From positions 769,860-833,859 of the forward strand of contig NZ_JAPWGY010000002.1 in the NCBI RefSeq assembly GCF_027214005.1: DNA of 64,000 nt. The letters are read 5' to 3'. The position numbers and the translations under genes were made by a program. The first letter of the stretch is position 1; the number at the start of each line of letters is the position of its first letter. Positions 38,638 through 47,613 of the stretch are shown here, in pieces. The DNA comes from Kiloniella laminariae. GTDB taxonomy: Bacteria; Pseudomonadota; Alphaproteobacteria; Kiloniellales; Kiloniellaceae. The notes under the pieces were generated by a model. The model had not been told where the DNA came from. It saw nothing but the letters and a program-made list of their open reading frames with translations, and made no database searches.

Positions 38638-39570
38638 TCACTGCCCAAACATGGATGAAGGATCGAATCGCAGACGTACTGTTTCCCAGTCGGTATACAA
38701 GTCAGGCTTGAGTTCCGCATAGGGAGAACAGCTGATAATGGCCCTGCGAGCTTCTTCAGCTGCAACTCTAAAGTATGCGTCTCGATTGAAACGCGTCTGA
38801 TCTTCAATTGTAACATTTTGCACACTGCCATCTCTACGCAATGAAATGCTGATGTCGACAATCATATCTTCTGCCTGCAAGCGGCCTGCATCGACACGCC
38901 AGCACTGACGCATCCGCTGTTGAAAATACATCTGCATATCATTGATCTGGCTGGCAGAAGCCCGACGGGTGTTCGAAGTTGGCTGAGCTGTTGATGTAGA
39001 AGAGCTTGTCGTTGGCGGCGTCTCTTTCGGCGCCGATTTGAGCTTTTCTACATTTTTCAAGATCGAAGACAAAGCATCCGTCTTGGGCTTAGGCTCTTCT
39101 TTCTTTGGTTCCGGCTTTGGCTCAGGCTTCTTCGCAACTTCCGGAGCCTTTTTGGGCTCTGGTTTAGGTTCCGGCTTCGGCTCTTTCGGCTTAGGCGGTT
39201 CCGGTTTTTTCAGCTTCTCGGGAATCACCTCAGGCTTCGGCGGCTGCACGATTTCAGGCTCTGGCGCCTCAACCTTCAAGGGCTTCGGCTCGGGCTTTGG
39301 TTCCGGTTTAGGTTCCGGCTTCGGCTCAGGCTTTGGTTCGGGTTTAGGCTCGGGCTTCGGCTCAGGCTTTTTGGGCTCGGGTTTAGGGGCCGGTTTTGGT
39401 TGCGGTTTTTCTTCCGGCTCCGGCATCGCTTCCAGATCACCCAGCATAACCAACTCAACCGGGACAATTTCCTCGGCCATAAAAGGTTTCTTGAACCGCG
39501 GCAATCCAAAGATCACAAACAGCAAGATAACCAGATGAATAAAGAAGGAAAGAGCAACGCTCGAACGCAT
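38638..39570 (-). CDS. tolA: TolA-like cell envelope protein
   Basis: About 310 residues from MRSSVALSFFIHL (39570), which avoids overlap with tolR; a longer frame starts at 39618. One membrane helix (~5-25) is followed by a ~150-residue stretch made almost wholly of Pro-Glu-Pro-Lys repeats, then a ~90-residue C-terminal TonB/TolA-like domain with a conserved Cys (QRMRQCWRVDAG). The repeat differs from the Ala/Lys/Glu helix of E. coli TolA and should form an extended polyproline rod across the periplasm. It couples TolQR energy to TolB-Pal. Confidence 0.92.
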   Translation of the reverse strand: MRSSVALSFFIHLVILLFVIFGLPRFKKPFMAEEIVPVELVMLGDLEAMPEPEEKPQPKPAPKPEPKKPEPKPEPKPEPKPEPKPEPKPEPKPEPKPLKVEAPEPEIVQPPKPEVIPEKLKKPEPPKPKEPKPEPKPEPKKAPEVAKKPEPKPEPKKEEPKPKTDALSSILKNVEKLKSAPKETPPTTSSSTSTAQPTSNTRRASASQINDMQMYFQQRMRQCWRVDAGRLQAEDMIVDISISLRRDGSVQNVTIEDQTRFNRDAYFRVAAEEARRAIISCSPYAELKPDLYTDWETVRLRFDPSSMFGQ

Positions 39571-39589
39571 GATATCAGCGGCTTCCCGT

Positions 39590-40045
39590 CTATTTTTCGT
39601 TCTGAGGCAACTCGGCAATCAATGCGACTTTACTAAAGCCTGCACTGTTCACCAGCCCCATCACCTGCATGACACGCCCATAGTCAATCGCCTTGTCACC
39701 GCGAACATAAATACGGGTATCAGGTTTGTTTTCCGTCACAGCCTGAAGACGCGGGACCAGCTGATCTTCCTCGACCAGGGCCTCCTGAATGAAAAGTTCT
39801 CCATTCGCATTTACGGAAATCACCAAGGGTTCTTCCGACTCACTCAACGATTGAGCCTGGGTTTTAGGCAGATCCACCGGGACACCAACTGTTAACAACG
39901 GTGCCGCGACCATAAAAACAATCAAGAGAACCAGCATTACATCCACAAAAGGAGTCACGTTAATGTCACTCATTGGACGTCGACCGGATCGGTTCCAGCG
40001 ACGTCCGCCCTTGCTACTGCTGCCACTGAGACTAGGAGCCCCCAT
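39590..40045 (-). CDS. tolR: Proton channel subunit TolR
   Basis: 151 residues. One N-terminal helix carries the proton-path aspartate D35 in INVTPFVDVMLVLL, and an ExbD/TolR periplasmic domain follows. It forms the TolQ-TolR stator that uses the proton motive force. The ATG is one base after the tolQ stop codon. Confidence 0.97.
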   Translation of the reverse strand: MGAPSLSGSSSKGGRRWNRSGRRPMSDINVTPFVDVMLVLLIVFMVAAPLLTVGVPVDLPKTQAQSLSESEEPLVISVNANGELFIQEALVEEDQLVPRLQAVTENKPDTRIYVRGDKAIDYGRVMQVMGLVNSAGFSKVALIAELPQNEK

Positions 40046-40046
40046 C

Positions 40047-40814
40047 TCAATGTTCCTCTAGCTGACGCGACAGAATCGCGCTGAATTCACCCGAGAAGGC
40101 CTCAAGCCGCGCACCATAGCGACCAATATCGCTGGAAAGCTTGTTATAGGCCAACACAGCAGGAATCGCAGCAACCAGCCCCAGCGCTGTCGCGAACAGG
40201 GCTTCAGCAATCCCGGGAGCCACAACAGCCAAGCTGGTATTCTTCGAGGCTGCGATGGATGTAAAGGCGTTCATGATTCCCCAAACGGTTCCGAAGAGCC
40301 CGATGAAAGGAGCAGAGGATCCTACAGAGGCAAGGAAAACCATCCCGCGCTCCAGCAGATCCATTTCCCGGTTAAGACTGATATCCATAACCCGGTCAAT
40401 ACGTTGTTGCAGACTCACCCGCGCCTGATCCGTACGGCTTCCGTTGCCACGGCTGCTGGCCCGGCGCCACTCTCGCATTGCCGAAATAAATATCGTCGAC
40501 ACGGGATCTGAAGGGCGCTTTTCAATTCTGTCATACAGGTCGTCAAGCGAGCCACCTGACCAGAAAGCGTCTTCAAACTGATCAGCCCGTTTTCGAAGTT
40601 TTCGTAACTTCAAAATCTTGTCGAACATGATGGCCCAGGACCAGATCGACGCCATGATCAGCAGGAAAATAACGATCTTGACGATGATATCAGCCTGCAG
40701 GAATAGCCCCCAAACACTCAGGTCATGCACAGCAGCACCCCCAAGAGCAATGGCGTCTACGGCTTCCCCTCCAAGAGCAACACTCTCAACTGTCTCAACA
40801 ACTTCATTTGCCAT
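40047..40814 (-). CDS. tolQ: Proton channel subunit TolQ
   Basis: 255 residues of the MotA/TolQ/ExbB family. Three membrane helices are visible (~40-65, ~155-178, ~192-215), with the conserved segment PFIGLFGTVWGIMNAFTSI and the Ala-rich GIAEALFATALGLVAAIPAV. It partners TolR in the inner membrane. It starts 18 bases downstream of ybgC on the minus strand. Confidence 0.97.
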   Translation of the reverse strand: MANEVVETVESVALGGEAVDAIALGGAAVHDLSVWGLFLQADIIVKIVIFLLIMASIWSWAIMFDKILKLRKLRKRADQFEDAFWSGGSLDDLYDRIEKRPSDPVSTIFISAMREWRRASSRGNGSRTDQARVSLQQRIDRVMDISLNREMDLLERGMVFLASVGSSAPFIGLFGTVWGIMNAFTSIAASKNTSLAVVAPGIAEALFATALGLVAAIPAVLAYNKLSSDIGRYGARLEAFSGEFSAILSRQLEEH

Positions 40815-40832
40815 CTTATCTGACAGCTCCTT

Positions 40833-41288
40833 CTAGAACCCTAAAATAGATGTAAAAGCCTGACGAACTTCGGCCGGAATCCGAGCCGGCCCTCCCCTTT
40901 CGTCAACACAGGCGATACGAATATCACATCTGGCGATTTCCGCATCTCCAAACATGATCACCTGCTCAAAAGAAAGGCTTGCTCCCCTTATCACAGTGAT
41001 TCGGGAACGGACTACCAGCAGATCATCAAGGCGCGCAGGCCGGGCGAATGTAACAAAGCAGTCCTTTACGGCAAAAAAAAGGCCGAAACGCTTGCTCAAT
41101 TCAGTTTGCTCAAGGCCAACAAGACGCAATATTTCTGTCCTTGCCCGCTCGGCAAACTTTAAGTAATTGGCGTGATAGACAATTTTGGCATTATCAGTGT
41201 CTTCGTAATACACCCTGACCGGAAAATGGTGGATACCCTTTTCGATAAGCCCTGACGGGGGAAGATCACAGATTTGTTTCACACTCAT
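40833..41288 (-). CDS. ybgC: Tol-Pal-associated acyl-CoA thioesterase YbgC
   Basis: 151-residue hotdog-fold thioesterase. The active-site segment [20 protein letters not shown] contains the catalytic Asp. It hydrolyses short- or medium-chain acyl-CoA or acyl-ACP and is linked to phospholipid metabolism at the membrane. It overlaps the ruvB stop by four bases and precedes tolQ, so the ruv and tol genes are one transcriptional string. Confidence 0.95.
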   Translation of the reverse strand: MSVKQICDLPPSGLIEKGIHHFPVRVYYEDTDNAKIVYHANYLKFAERARTEILRLVGLEQTELSKRFGLFFAVKDCFVTFARPARLDDLLVVRSRITVIRGASLSFEQVIMFGDAEIARCDIRIACVDERGGPARIPAEVRQAFTSILGF

Positions 41289-42355
41289 GTCTCTTCATCC
41301 GGATTGGCAGAGGACTCTGATAACAGATCCATCTGGACGGTCCGGCGCAAAGATACATCCCGAGGTTCGGACAGCCCCAGATAGCGGTACCCAGACGAAG
41401 TCAGCATGCGCCCCCGGGGGGTACGCTGTAACAGCCCCTGCTGAATCAGATAAGGTTCGATGACGTCCTCGATCACATCCCGCTGCTCTGACAAAGCTGC
41501 TGCAAGCGTTTCTGCCCCGACAGGTCCGCCGCCATAGTTATCGGCAATAATCCGCAGGTATTTACGATCCATGGCATCCAGACCCGCCTCGTCAACGTCA
41601 AGCCGCTTCAGGGCGACATCGGCATCCCGCGCCTCGATCAGCTCAACCCCTGCGACAGAAGAAAAATCCCGGACACGGCGCAACAGGCGACCGGAAACCC
41701 GCGGCGTTCCCCGGGAACGGCGGGCGATTTCCAATGCGCCTTCATCTGTCATTGGCATTTCAAGAATACGGGCGCCTCGCGCAACAATCTGCTGAAGTTC
41801 CTCAGGTTCATAGAACTGAAGCCGCAGGGGAATCCCGAAGCGCTCTCTCAGGGGCGTGGAAATCAACCCCGAGCGGGTCGTTGCCCCGATCAGGGTAAAG
41901 GGCGGCAGATCAATCTGTACAGATCTTGCCGCTGGCCCTTCGCCGATAATCAGATCAAGCTTAAAATCCTCCATCGCCGGATAAAGAATTTCCTCGACAA
42001 TAGGGGAGAGGCGGTGAATCTCATCAATAAAAAGCACATCATAGGGCTGCAGGTTGGTCAAAATTGCAGCCAGATCCCCTGCCTTGGCAATAACGGGTCC
42101 CGACGTCGCCCGAAAGCCAACGCCCAACTCTCGTGCCACCACCTGAGACAGAGTCGTTTTACCAAGTCCGGGCGGACCAAAAAACAGAACATGGTCAAGA
42201 GCATCACCGCGCTGTTTGGCAGCCTCGATAAAAATATGCAGGTTCTCGCGCAGCTGCCGCTGACCGATAAATTCGGCAAGGCTCAACGGCCTCAAAGATT
42301 TTTCGGCTCCGTCACCTTCAGAAAATTCGGCAGAGATCAATCGCTCTTCACTCAT
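41285..42355 (-). CDS. ruvB: Holliday junction branch migration ATPase RuvB
   Basis: 356 residues. AAA+ motor with Walker [13 protein letters not shown], Walker [10 protein letters not shown], sensor 1 GATTRSGL and a C-terminal winged helix. RuvB hexamers pump DNA through RuvA-bound junctions. It has four-base overlaps with ruvA upstream and ybgC downstream. Confidence 0.98.
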   Translation of the reverse strand: MSEERLISAEFSEGDGAEKSLRPLSLAEFIGQRQLRENLHIFIEAAKQRGDALDHVLFFGPPGLGKTTLSQVVARELGVGFRATSGPVIAKAGDLAAILTNLQPYDVLFIDEIHRLSPIVEEILYPAMEDFKLDLIIGEGPAARSVQIDLPPFTLIGATTRSGLISTPLRERFGIPLRLQFYEPEELQQIVARGARILEMPMTDEGALEIARRSRGTPRVSGRLLRRVRDFSSVAGVELIEARDADVALKRLDVDEAGLDAMDRKYLRIIADNYGGGPVGAETLAAALSEQRDVIEDVIEPYLIQQGLLQRTPRGRMLTSSGYRYLGLSEPRDVSLRRTVQMDLLSESSANPDEET

Positions 42356-42990
42356 TTCATCAACTCCGCCAATCCACCTTTAATCAGAACTTCAAGGTCA
42401 GCATCCACTCCCTTGTCACTTGCCACCTTGGCAACGGCACTATAGGCCTCAGATCTTCGATAGCCCAGGTTAACCAAAGCCGAAACGGCATCTTCAGATA
42501 CAGTAAGGTTGCTCTGCCCGGAAAGTGGCATGCCCGCCTTGCCCTCCCCCGAGATTTCATCAGCACTGACCGTCGCTCCCAAAGAGAGATTACCAATCTT
42601 GTCTTTCAGTTCGGTGATGATACGCACAGCCAGCTTGGGACCGACCCCGTTCGCCCGGGTAAGGGTCGTCTTGTCTTGCGCCGCGATAGCCAGAGAGAGT
42701 TCTTGCGGAGAGATTGCCGAAAGCAGAGACAAGGCCATTTTGGCGCCAACGCCCTGAACCGTACTCAAGGTGCGATACCAGTCCTTTTCAGCCTGGCTGG
42801 AAAAACCGAACAGGTGGAAATGATCTTCGCGCACATGGGTCTCGATAAGAAGACTGGCGATTTCACCAGCAGGTGGCAAAGCAGAAAGGGTTCGGCTTGA
42901 ACAAAAAGCTATATAGCCCACCCCTCCGACATCAAGCATCACCCAGTCATCACCGCTGGAATCAACTTTGCCGGTCAACTTGCCAATCAT
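42352..42990 (-). CDS. ruvA: Holliday junction DNA-binding protein RuvA
   Basis: 212 residues: an OB fold (1-~65, [11 protein letters not shown]), tandem helix-hairpin-helix motifs ([16 protein letters not shown] and [15 protein letters not shown]) and a C-terminal RuvB-contacting domain. It binds four-way junctions as a tetramer. It has four-base overlaps with ruvC and ruvB. Confidence 0.97.
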   Translation of the reverse strand: MIGKLTGKVDSSGDDWVMLDVGGVGYIAFCSSRTLSALPPAGEIASLLIETHVREDHFHLFGFSSQAEKDWYRTLSTVQGVGAKMALSLLSAISPQELSLAIAAQDKTTLTRANGVGPKLAVRIITELKDKIGNLSLGATVSADEISGEGKAGMPLSGQSNLTVSEDAVSALVNLGYRRSEAYSAVAKVASDKGVDADLEVLIKGGLAELMK

Positions 42991-43586
42991 CTAAACTTCT
43001 TCCCCCTGCCCTTGGCTACAGCCGTGTAGGGCGAAATCTCGTTATGTTTCTTGGCCTCATCCTGCTTGGCCAAGGCTGCAGCAATAGGATCACTAACGCC
43101 CGCAGCCCACTTTCGCCCGGTTGAGACATTATGCGCATGACAAATCGCAACAGCCAAGGCATCCGCTGCATCTGATGATGTGATTTTGCACCCCGGCATA
43201 AGACGCTCAACCATCATGGCAACCTGATCCTTGGTTGCGTGGCCGGTTCCCACCACTGATTTTTTGACAATCATCGGCAGGTATTCTCCGACCGACAGTC
43301 CGGCCAGCGCCGGTGTAATCAGCGCAATTCCCCGCGCCATTCCGAGTTTCAGGGTCGAACTGGGATTCTTGTTTGCAAGGGTGATTTCAACGGCAGCCTC
43401 ATCAGGCTGATAATCCCCGAGAACAGCACGTATGCCGTCGTGAATTTCAACCAGGCGATTGGGGAGTTCATTGGTTGAAAGGGTTTTGATCACCCCGTTT
43501 GCCACATGGTGCAAACGGTTGCCTTCAGACTCAATAATGCCCCACCCGGTAAAACGAAGGCCGGGATCCAGTCCAATGATCCTCAT
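42987..43586 (-). CDS. ruvC: Crossover junction endodeoxyribonuclease RuvC
   Basis: 199 residues. RNase H-like resolvase with the first catalytic Asp in IGLDPGLRFTGWG, a central Glu in AAVEITLANKNP and the C-terminal acidic pair in SSDAADALAVAICHAH. A basic tail extends the protein by some 25 residues beyond E. coli RuvC. It cuts Holliday junctions symmetrically. It is downstream of yebC, the usual order, with 27 bases between. Confidence 0.97.
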   Translation of the reverse strand: MRIIGLDPGLRFTGWGIIESEGNRLHHVANGVIKTLSTNELPNRLVEIHDGIRAVLGDYQPDEAAVEITLANKNPSSTLKLGMARGIALITPALAGLSVGEYLPMIVKKSVVGTGHATKDQVAMMVERLMPGCKITSSDAADALAVAICHAHNVSTGRKWAAGVSDPIAAALAKQDEAKKHNEISPYTAVAKGRGKKFR

Positions 43587-43613
43587 AGTTCCCGGTCCGG
43601 CCTCCTCTATGAT

Positions 43614-44366
43614 CTAGCCAGCTGTCAGCTTGGCCATAATCTCGTCATCAATTTCAAAATTGGCACTGACGTTCTGGACATCGTCGCTCTCATCCAGCAC
43701 ATCAATCAATTTGAGCATGGTCGATGCCTGGTCTTCCGTCAGGCTGACTGTATTCTGTGGTCTCCACTGCAACCCCAGCTCACTCGGGGCGCCGAAACGT
43801 TCGTTCAAGGCATCGCGCACAGTGGCAAAGTCATCAGGATCACAGATGATGTCATGCTGCTCTTCCAGAGTTTCCACATTATCTGCCCCAGCTTCAGCCG
43901 CAGCCTCGAACATACTGTCGGCATCAGCAGTCTCAAGCGGATAAGTGATCACACCGACGCGGTCGAACATGAAAGAAACACTTCCGGTCTCGGCCAGTGC
44001 ACCACCCAGCTTTGAGAAAGCGGCCCGCACCTCTGAAGCTGTGCGGTTGCGGTTATCGGTTGAGGCTTCAACGATCACCGCAACACCACCTGGACCATAG
44101 CCCTCATAGCGCACATCTTCATAGTTGGCGACTTCTTCACCACCAGCCACGCGTTTGATCGCCCGATCGATGTTGTCTTTGGGCATGTTGGCAACACGCG
44201 CAGACATAATAGCATTACGCAAAGCCGAATTCTGCTCGGGATCAGGAAGGCCAGAACGGGCAGCAACCATGATCTCACGGGTATGACGGGCAAAAATCTT
44301 TGCCCGCTTTTTATCCTGCGCACCTTTGCGGTGCATGATGTTTTTAAATTGTGAATGTCCTGCCAT
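43614..44366 (-). CDS. yebC: YebC/PmpR family transcriptional regulator or translation factor
   Basis: 250 residues from [18 protein letters not shown] (44366); an upstream frame start at 44453 lacks family support. The protein is a three-domain TACO1/YebC type with [10 protein letters not shown] and the [14 protein letters not shown] segment. Members bind DNA as regulators or act at the ribosome on polyproline stalls. The operon with ruvCAB is conserved in proteobacteria. Confidence 0.95.
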   Translation of the reverse strand: MAGHSQFKNIMHRKGAQDKKRAKIFARHTREIMVAARSGLPDPEQNSALRNAIMSARVANMPKDNIDRAIKRVAGGEEVANYEDVRYEGYGPGGVAVIVEASTDNRNRTASEVRAAFSKLGGALAETGSVSFMFDRVGVITYPLETADADSMFEAAAEAGADNVETLEEQHDIICDPDDFATVRDALNERFGAPSELGLQWRPQNTVSLTEDQASTMLKLIDVLDESDDVQNVSANFEIDDEIMAKLTAG

Positions 44367-44579
44367 GAGCAGACTTCCTAAATTCTTGTCTAGTGAAACG
44401 GAAATTTTAAAGCCTTCTATCAGGATTTCCCCGACAGAAGAAGCCCCAATCACTGGTTTTTTTCTATCTCACCGCAGATTGCACCGGCTCAGTAAACCGG
44501 CAATTAACTAAAGTTTAAGCTAAAGATAATAACGTGATATACTCTACTGCGTTGCCTCCAACAGGAACGACACGACATT

Positions 44580-44882
44580 ATGGCAGAAGAATTCCATATC
44601 CTTGATTTCTCACAAGACAACCAGATTGATGCCAAGGAGTTTTCCCGTAGAGCCGAGATTGCTGCCTCTTTGACCGAGGATTTTGCGATGGACGCAGGTA
44701 TGGACGCCTTAAACACTCTGCTGCTCGTAGCAAAGAATGTACAACGCTCCACCGCTGGCGACCAGAACCTCCTGCAACAGGGCCGCGCAATCGCGGCAGA
44801 CACTCTGGGCCAGGCCTCCCTAATGATCGAAGAGGTTGAACGCTTTAAAAACCTCTCTGCAGAGCTGTCCCGCCACAGCTAG
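44580..44882 (+). CDS. Small conserved-looking protein of unknown function
   Basis: 100 residues, acidic and wholly helical in appearance, with no membrane segment or signal. It has the Ala/Glu-rich heptad pattern AAESLTEDFAMDAGMDAL-like around residues 30-50 and a second helix near the end. No family recognised. It has its own promoter space (126 bases divergent from yebC) and converges on ymdB. Codon use and the ribosome site (AGGAACG) look genuine, so it is taken as a real gene. Confidence 0.6.
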   Translation: MAEEFHILDFSQDNQIDAKEFSRRAEIAASLTEDFAMDAGMDALNTLLLVAKNVQRSTAGDQNLLQQGRAIAADTLGQASLMIEEVERFKNLSAELSRHS

Positions 44883-44931
44883 CCCCGTATTCAAACCCCG
44901 AAAAGCCCCTACCGAGATTGCTTGACTGTAT

Positions 44932-45750
44932 TCACGCGACTTCTGGCATACTCTGCGACAAACGCCCTCCGATACGAACAGGTTCAACCCGAAGCGCCAG
45001 TCCGGTTTTATCGTCAGTTTCCACAAAAAGAGCACAGAGAGTCGCTTCCCCCGTTGCAGGGCTCATACGCTCCGTTGGCAATTTTCGGGTAAAGCGCATA
45101 ATCGGCACTTCTTTCTTCATGCCGATTACGGAATCGAAATCGCCGGTCATGCCGACATCACTCTGGTAAGCTGTGCCACCTGGTAGGATCGTATGATCAG
45201 CTGTCGGGACATGTGTGTGGGTTCCGACGACAAGACTGACCTTGCCATCAAGAAAATGTCCCATAGCCATTTTTTCACTGGTGGCTTCACCGTGAAAGTC
45301 AACGATGACGGCGGAAAGCCCCGTTCCCAGCCGATAGCGTTCAAGAATCTTGGCAATAACAGCAAAGGGATCATCCATCGGATCCATAAACACCCGACCC
45401 ATGGCATTGATGACCATCACCTTGCGACCACCTGGCGCCTCATAGAGCGCAGCTCCCCGGCCCGGAGCCCCTTCAGGAAAGTTCACAGGACGCAACAAAC
45501 GAGCTTCGTTATTGATAAAACTCAAGGATTCCCGCTGATCCCAACTGTGGTTCCCTCCCGAGACCACATCTGCACCGGATTCAATAAACTGTTTGCAGAT
45601 CTTTTCGGTAATTCCGAAACCAGAGGCCGCGTTTTCGCCATTAACCACAACAAAGTCCAGTTTCAGATCACGACGCAATCCCGGCAAATATTTGGCTATG
45701 GCATCGCGCCCGGAACGTCCGACCACATCTCCGCAAAACAACAGTCTCAT
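44932..45750 (-). CDS. YmdB family metallophosphoesterase (TIGR00282-type)
   Basis: 272 residues from MRLLFCGDVVGRSGRDAI (45750); an ATG nine codons earlier has no support. Calcineurin-like metal motifs are visible: GDVVG, NGENA, GGNHSWD and GTHTHVPTAD. Bacillus YmdB is a cyclic-nucleotide phosphodiesterase that affects biofilm and RNA turnover; the role in proteobacteria is unclear. It is downstream of fau on the same strand with a 167-base gap. Confidence 0.92.
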   Translation of the reverse strand: MRLLFCGDVVGRSGRDAIAKYLPGLRRDLKLDFVVVNGENAASGFGITEKICKQFIESGADVVSGGNHSWDQRESLSFINNEARLLRPVNFPEGAPGRGAALYEAPGGRKVMVINAMGRVFMDPMDDPFAVIAKILERYRLGTGLSAVIVDFHGEATSEKMAMGHFLDGKVSLVVGTHTHVPTADHTILPGGTAYQSDVGMTGDFDSVIGMKKEVPIMRFTRKLPTERMSPATGEATLCALFVETDDKTGLALRVEPVRIGGRLSQSMPEVA

Positions 45751-45917
45751 TACTTTTCCTTCAGACATCGGGGCCAAATTCGACAGGTCAAAGTTAAAGA
45801 CAAGGACGCAGCCGCTGTTAAATCCAGCAGCAGGTATAAGGTTTATCCTGACTCAGTCCAAGAATAATCTGGGAAAACATCTCAACGGGCGACCTGGGGT
45901 TAATCCCCATCTCCCCT

Positions 45918-46520
45918 CTATTCAGGCTCGGTGTTTCGGGCAATCTGGAAGGCTTCGCGCTCGGTGACGATCCAGTCCAGTGGCTGGTCATAAGGTCCCC
46001 GAATGACAGTGTCCACTTCCTGAGCGGCATAGGCGATCCCGATTGCCGTGACCTTTTTAAATTTCCTGAGCTTTTCCAGTGTCCGGTCATAAAACCCCCC
46101 ACCATAACCCAGGCGATAACCCGCCCTATCGAAGGCCAGAAGAGGCACAAAAAGCACATCCGGGTTAAGTTCTTCCTTGCCTTGAGCAGGTTCTCTTGTC
46201 CCGAATCCCGCCTCGACCAGTTCATCTCCGGGCGCCCAACTACGGAAGATCAAAGGTTTCCCCTCCCCCAGCATGACAGGAAGCACAGGGCGAAAACCGC
46301 GTTCATACAAAGCATGTAACAAGGGAAGGGGATCCAGCTCATCCCCAAGCGGCCAATAAGCCGTGACAACAGCCCCGGCAGGCAAATCGACCGCCTCGAA
46401 AAGACGATCACGAAGGAGCGTTGCCGCATCCGGCACGGAAGCGAATGCCTGTGCGCGTTGCTTCTTGGCCTCTTTGCGGAGAGCCTTTTTTTGCTGATCA
46501 ATGATGAGTTCATCTGACAT
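45918..46520 (-). CDS. fau: 5-formyltetrahydrofolate cyclo-ligase
   Basis: 200 residues from MSDELIIDQQKKALRKEAKK (46520). It converts 5-formyl-THF to 5,10-methenyl-THF with ATP. C-terminal motif LGYGGGFYDRTLEKL binds ATP, and the N-terminal RKEAKKQR basic stretch is typical. It lies directly downstream of the 6S RNA gene, as E. coli ygfA does. 6S-fau co-transcription is known in several proteobacteria. Confidence 0.93.
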   Translation of the reverse strand: MSDELIIDQQKKALRKEAKKQRAQAFASVPDAATLLRDRLFEAVDLPAGAVVTAYWPLGDELDPLPLLHALYERGFRPVLPVMLGEGKPLIFRSWAPGDELVEAGFGTREPAQGKEELNPDVLFVPLLAFDRAGYRLGYGGGFYDRTLEKLRKFKKVTAIGIAYAAQEVDTVIRGPYDQPLDWIVTEREAFQIARNTEPE

Positions 46521-46596
46521 GAATATCGCCCCCTTCCGGTGCTGGCATAACAGTCCAGCCCTCAATGTTACATCAATAACCCGAAAGGAAGTTTAA

Positions 46597-46750
46597 GTGG
46601 TGCCACAGTAACCGTTAGTTCCAAGTCCTCTTGTGGCCTGCAATGCAGGTGGGCGCCATATACCAAGACCACGATCCCAGCAGGGACAGCTCCCGTAAGA
46701 AGATTTAGGCCCCAGGGAAATTACGAACCTCACGCGTTCCGCAGCACCAG
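46597..46750 (-). ncRNA. ssrS: 6S RNA
   Basis: An intergenic segment of ~154 bases between zapA and fau, the standard 6S RNA locus in proteobacteria. On the minus strand the ends can pair (TGGTGC at the 5' end with GCACCA at the 3' end). The 5' half of the central bubble reads UUUCCCUGGGGC, and the whole can fold as one long, interrupted hairpin. 6S RNA binds the RpoD holoenzyme and mimics an open promoter in stationary phase. Ends are approximate. Confidence 0.82.
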
Positions 46751-46759
46751 AACGTTCTT

Positions 46760-47101
46760 CTACTGGCTTTCCAGCCGGGCAGCAATATCTTCCAGACGAT
46801 CGGCACAACTTTCCAGCGCGGCAGCGACTTGCTCTGCCTCCACTTCGCCATTTGCCGAACTCTTTTGTCCGCCAACAGTCTTGCCATCATCGATCTGGAT
46901 ATAGGCTTCGTGCAGTTCGTCAGCAAGCAGCAAGCCTGCCATAAGAAGCAGGTGCGCTTCACTGACTTGCCCCATTGACCCTCTGAGTTCTTCGATCTTC
47001 TGATTGATATACTTGGATAATCCGAGAAGATGATCCTCTTGGCCATCCTGACAGCTGATCGAATATTTTCGACCGTTCACATTAAGAGTAACCTGAGCCA
47101 T
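46760..47101 (-). CDS. zapA: Cell division protein ZapA
   Basis: 113 residues. The N-terminal dimer domain (VTLNVNGRKYSISCQDGQED) and a C-terminal coiled coil are typical. ZapA bundles FtsZ filaments at the Z ring. It is between the DUF4164 gene (one base gap) and the 6S RNA. Confidence 0.92.
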   Translation of the reverse strand: MAQVTLNVNGRKYSISCQDGQEDHLLGLSKYINQKIEELRGSMGQVSEAHLLLMAGLLLADELHEAYIQIDDGKTVGGQKSSANGEVEAEQVAAALESCADRLEDIAARLESQ

Positions 47102-47102
47102 C

Positions 47103-47342
47103 CTATTTCTCCAGTGCCGCTGCGAGCTGACCGATCACTGTGTCCAGGCGATCACCGACTTCTTGTTTTAATTTAGTGAGCTCAGCATTTTCATCCCGGC
47201 TCTGTTTCAGCTGCGTTTCCATTACCCCGTACGATTTAGCGGAGTCGCGTAATCGTGCTTCCAAACGCGTATCAAGCGTCTCAATTGCATTTGTGAGCCG
47301 ATCAACAGCTTTCAATAGTCTGGTCATATTAAAATTGGCCAT
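47103..47342 (-). CDS. DUF4164 family coiled-coil protein
   Basis: 79 residues, almost entirely a charged heptad-repeat helix (LLKAVDRLTNAIETLDTRLEA). Small proteins of this kind (DUF4164) precede zapA in many alphaproteobacteria and may be ZapB-like partners of the divisome; that function is inferred. The ATG is followed by ANFNMTRLL; the second Met is an alternative start. Confidence 0.8.
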   Translation of the reverse strand: MANFNMTRLLKAVDRLTNAIETLDTRLEARLRDSAKSYGVMETQLKQSRDENAELTKLKQEVGDRLDTVIGQLAAALEK

Positions 47343-47562
47343 TCACTGGTAAATTTTCCGGTCTAATCTCTCCGGTGTGATTTTTCCGGCAGTATCAATA
47401 ACTAACAGAGTATGTCGAGGCACCCGTAGCGGTCAACTGTCCCTACCTGAATGCGATCTCTGCCGGGTTTTCATACAGGCAAAAGGGGGAGCGTGACAAC
47501 AATTCCCGATAACCCTGTTGACCTCCGGCATCCAAAGGGGCATTTTGCCGCCGGTACTGGGC

Positions 47563-47583
47563 CCTGCCCTGTAGATGGGCAGG
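47563..47583 (+). promoter_or_regulatory. Hairpin in the transketolase leader
   Basis: CCTGCCC (47563-47569) pairs with GGGCAGG (47577-47583) around a seven-base loop, ending 30 bases before the tkt ATG. It could be a leader structure or chance. The rest of the 270-base gap between the divergent DUF4164 and tkt genes holds no other recognised element. Confidence 0.35.
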
Positions 47584-47613
47584 ATAAACTGAACCCACTT
47601 GGGGACCTATAAT

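Noticed and set aside
39038-39538. Plus-strand frame encoding a Gly/Ser/Phe repeat protein
   Set aside because: It is the exact antisense of the Pro-Glu-Pro-Lys repeat of tolA, so the repetitive composition is a shadow and not silk- or amyloid-like protein.
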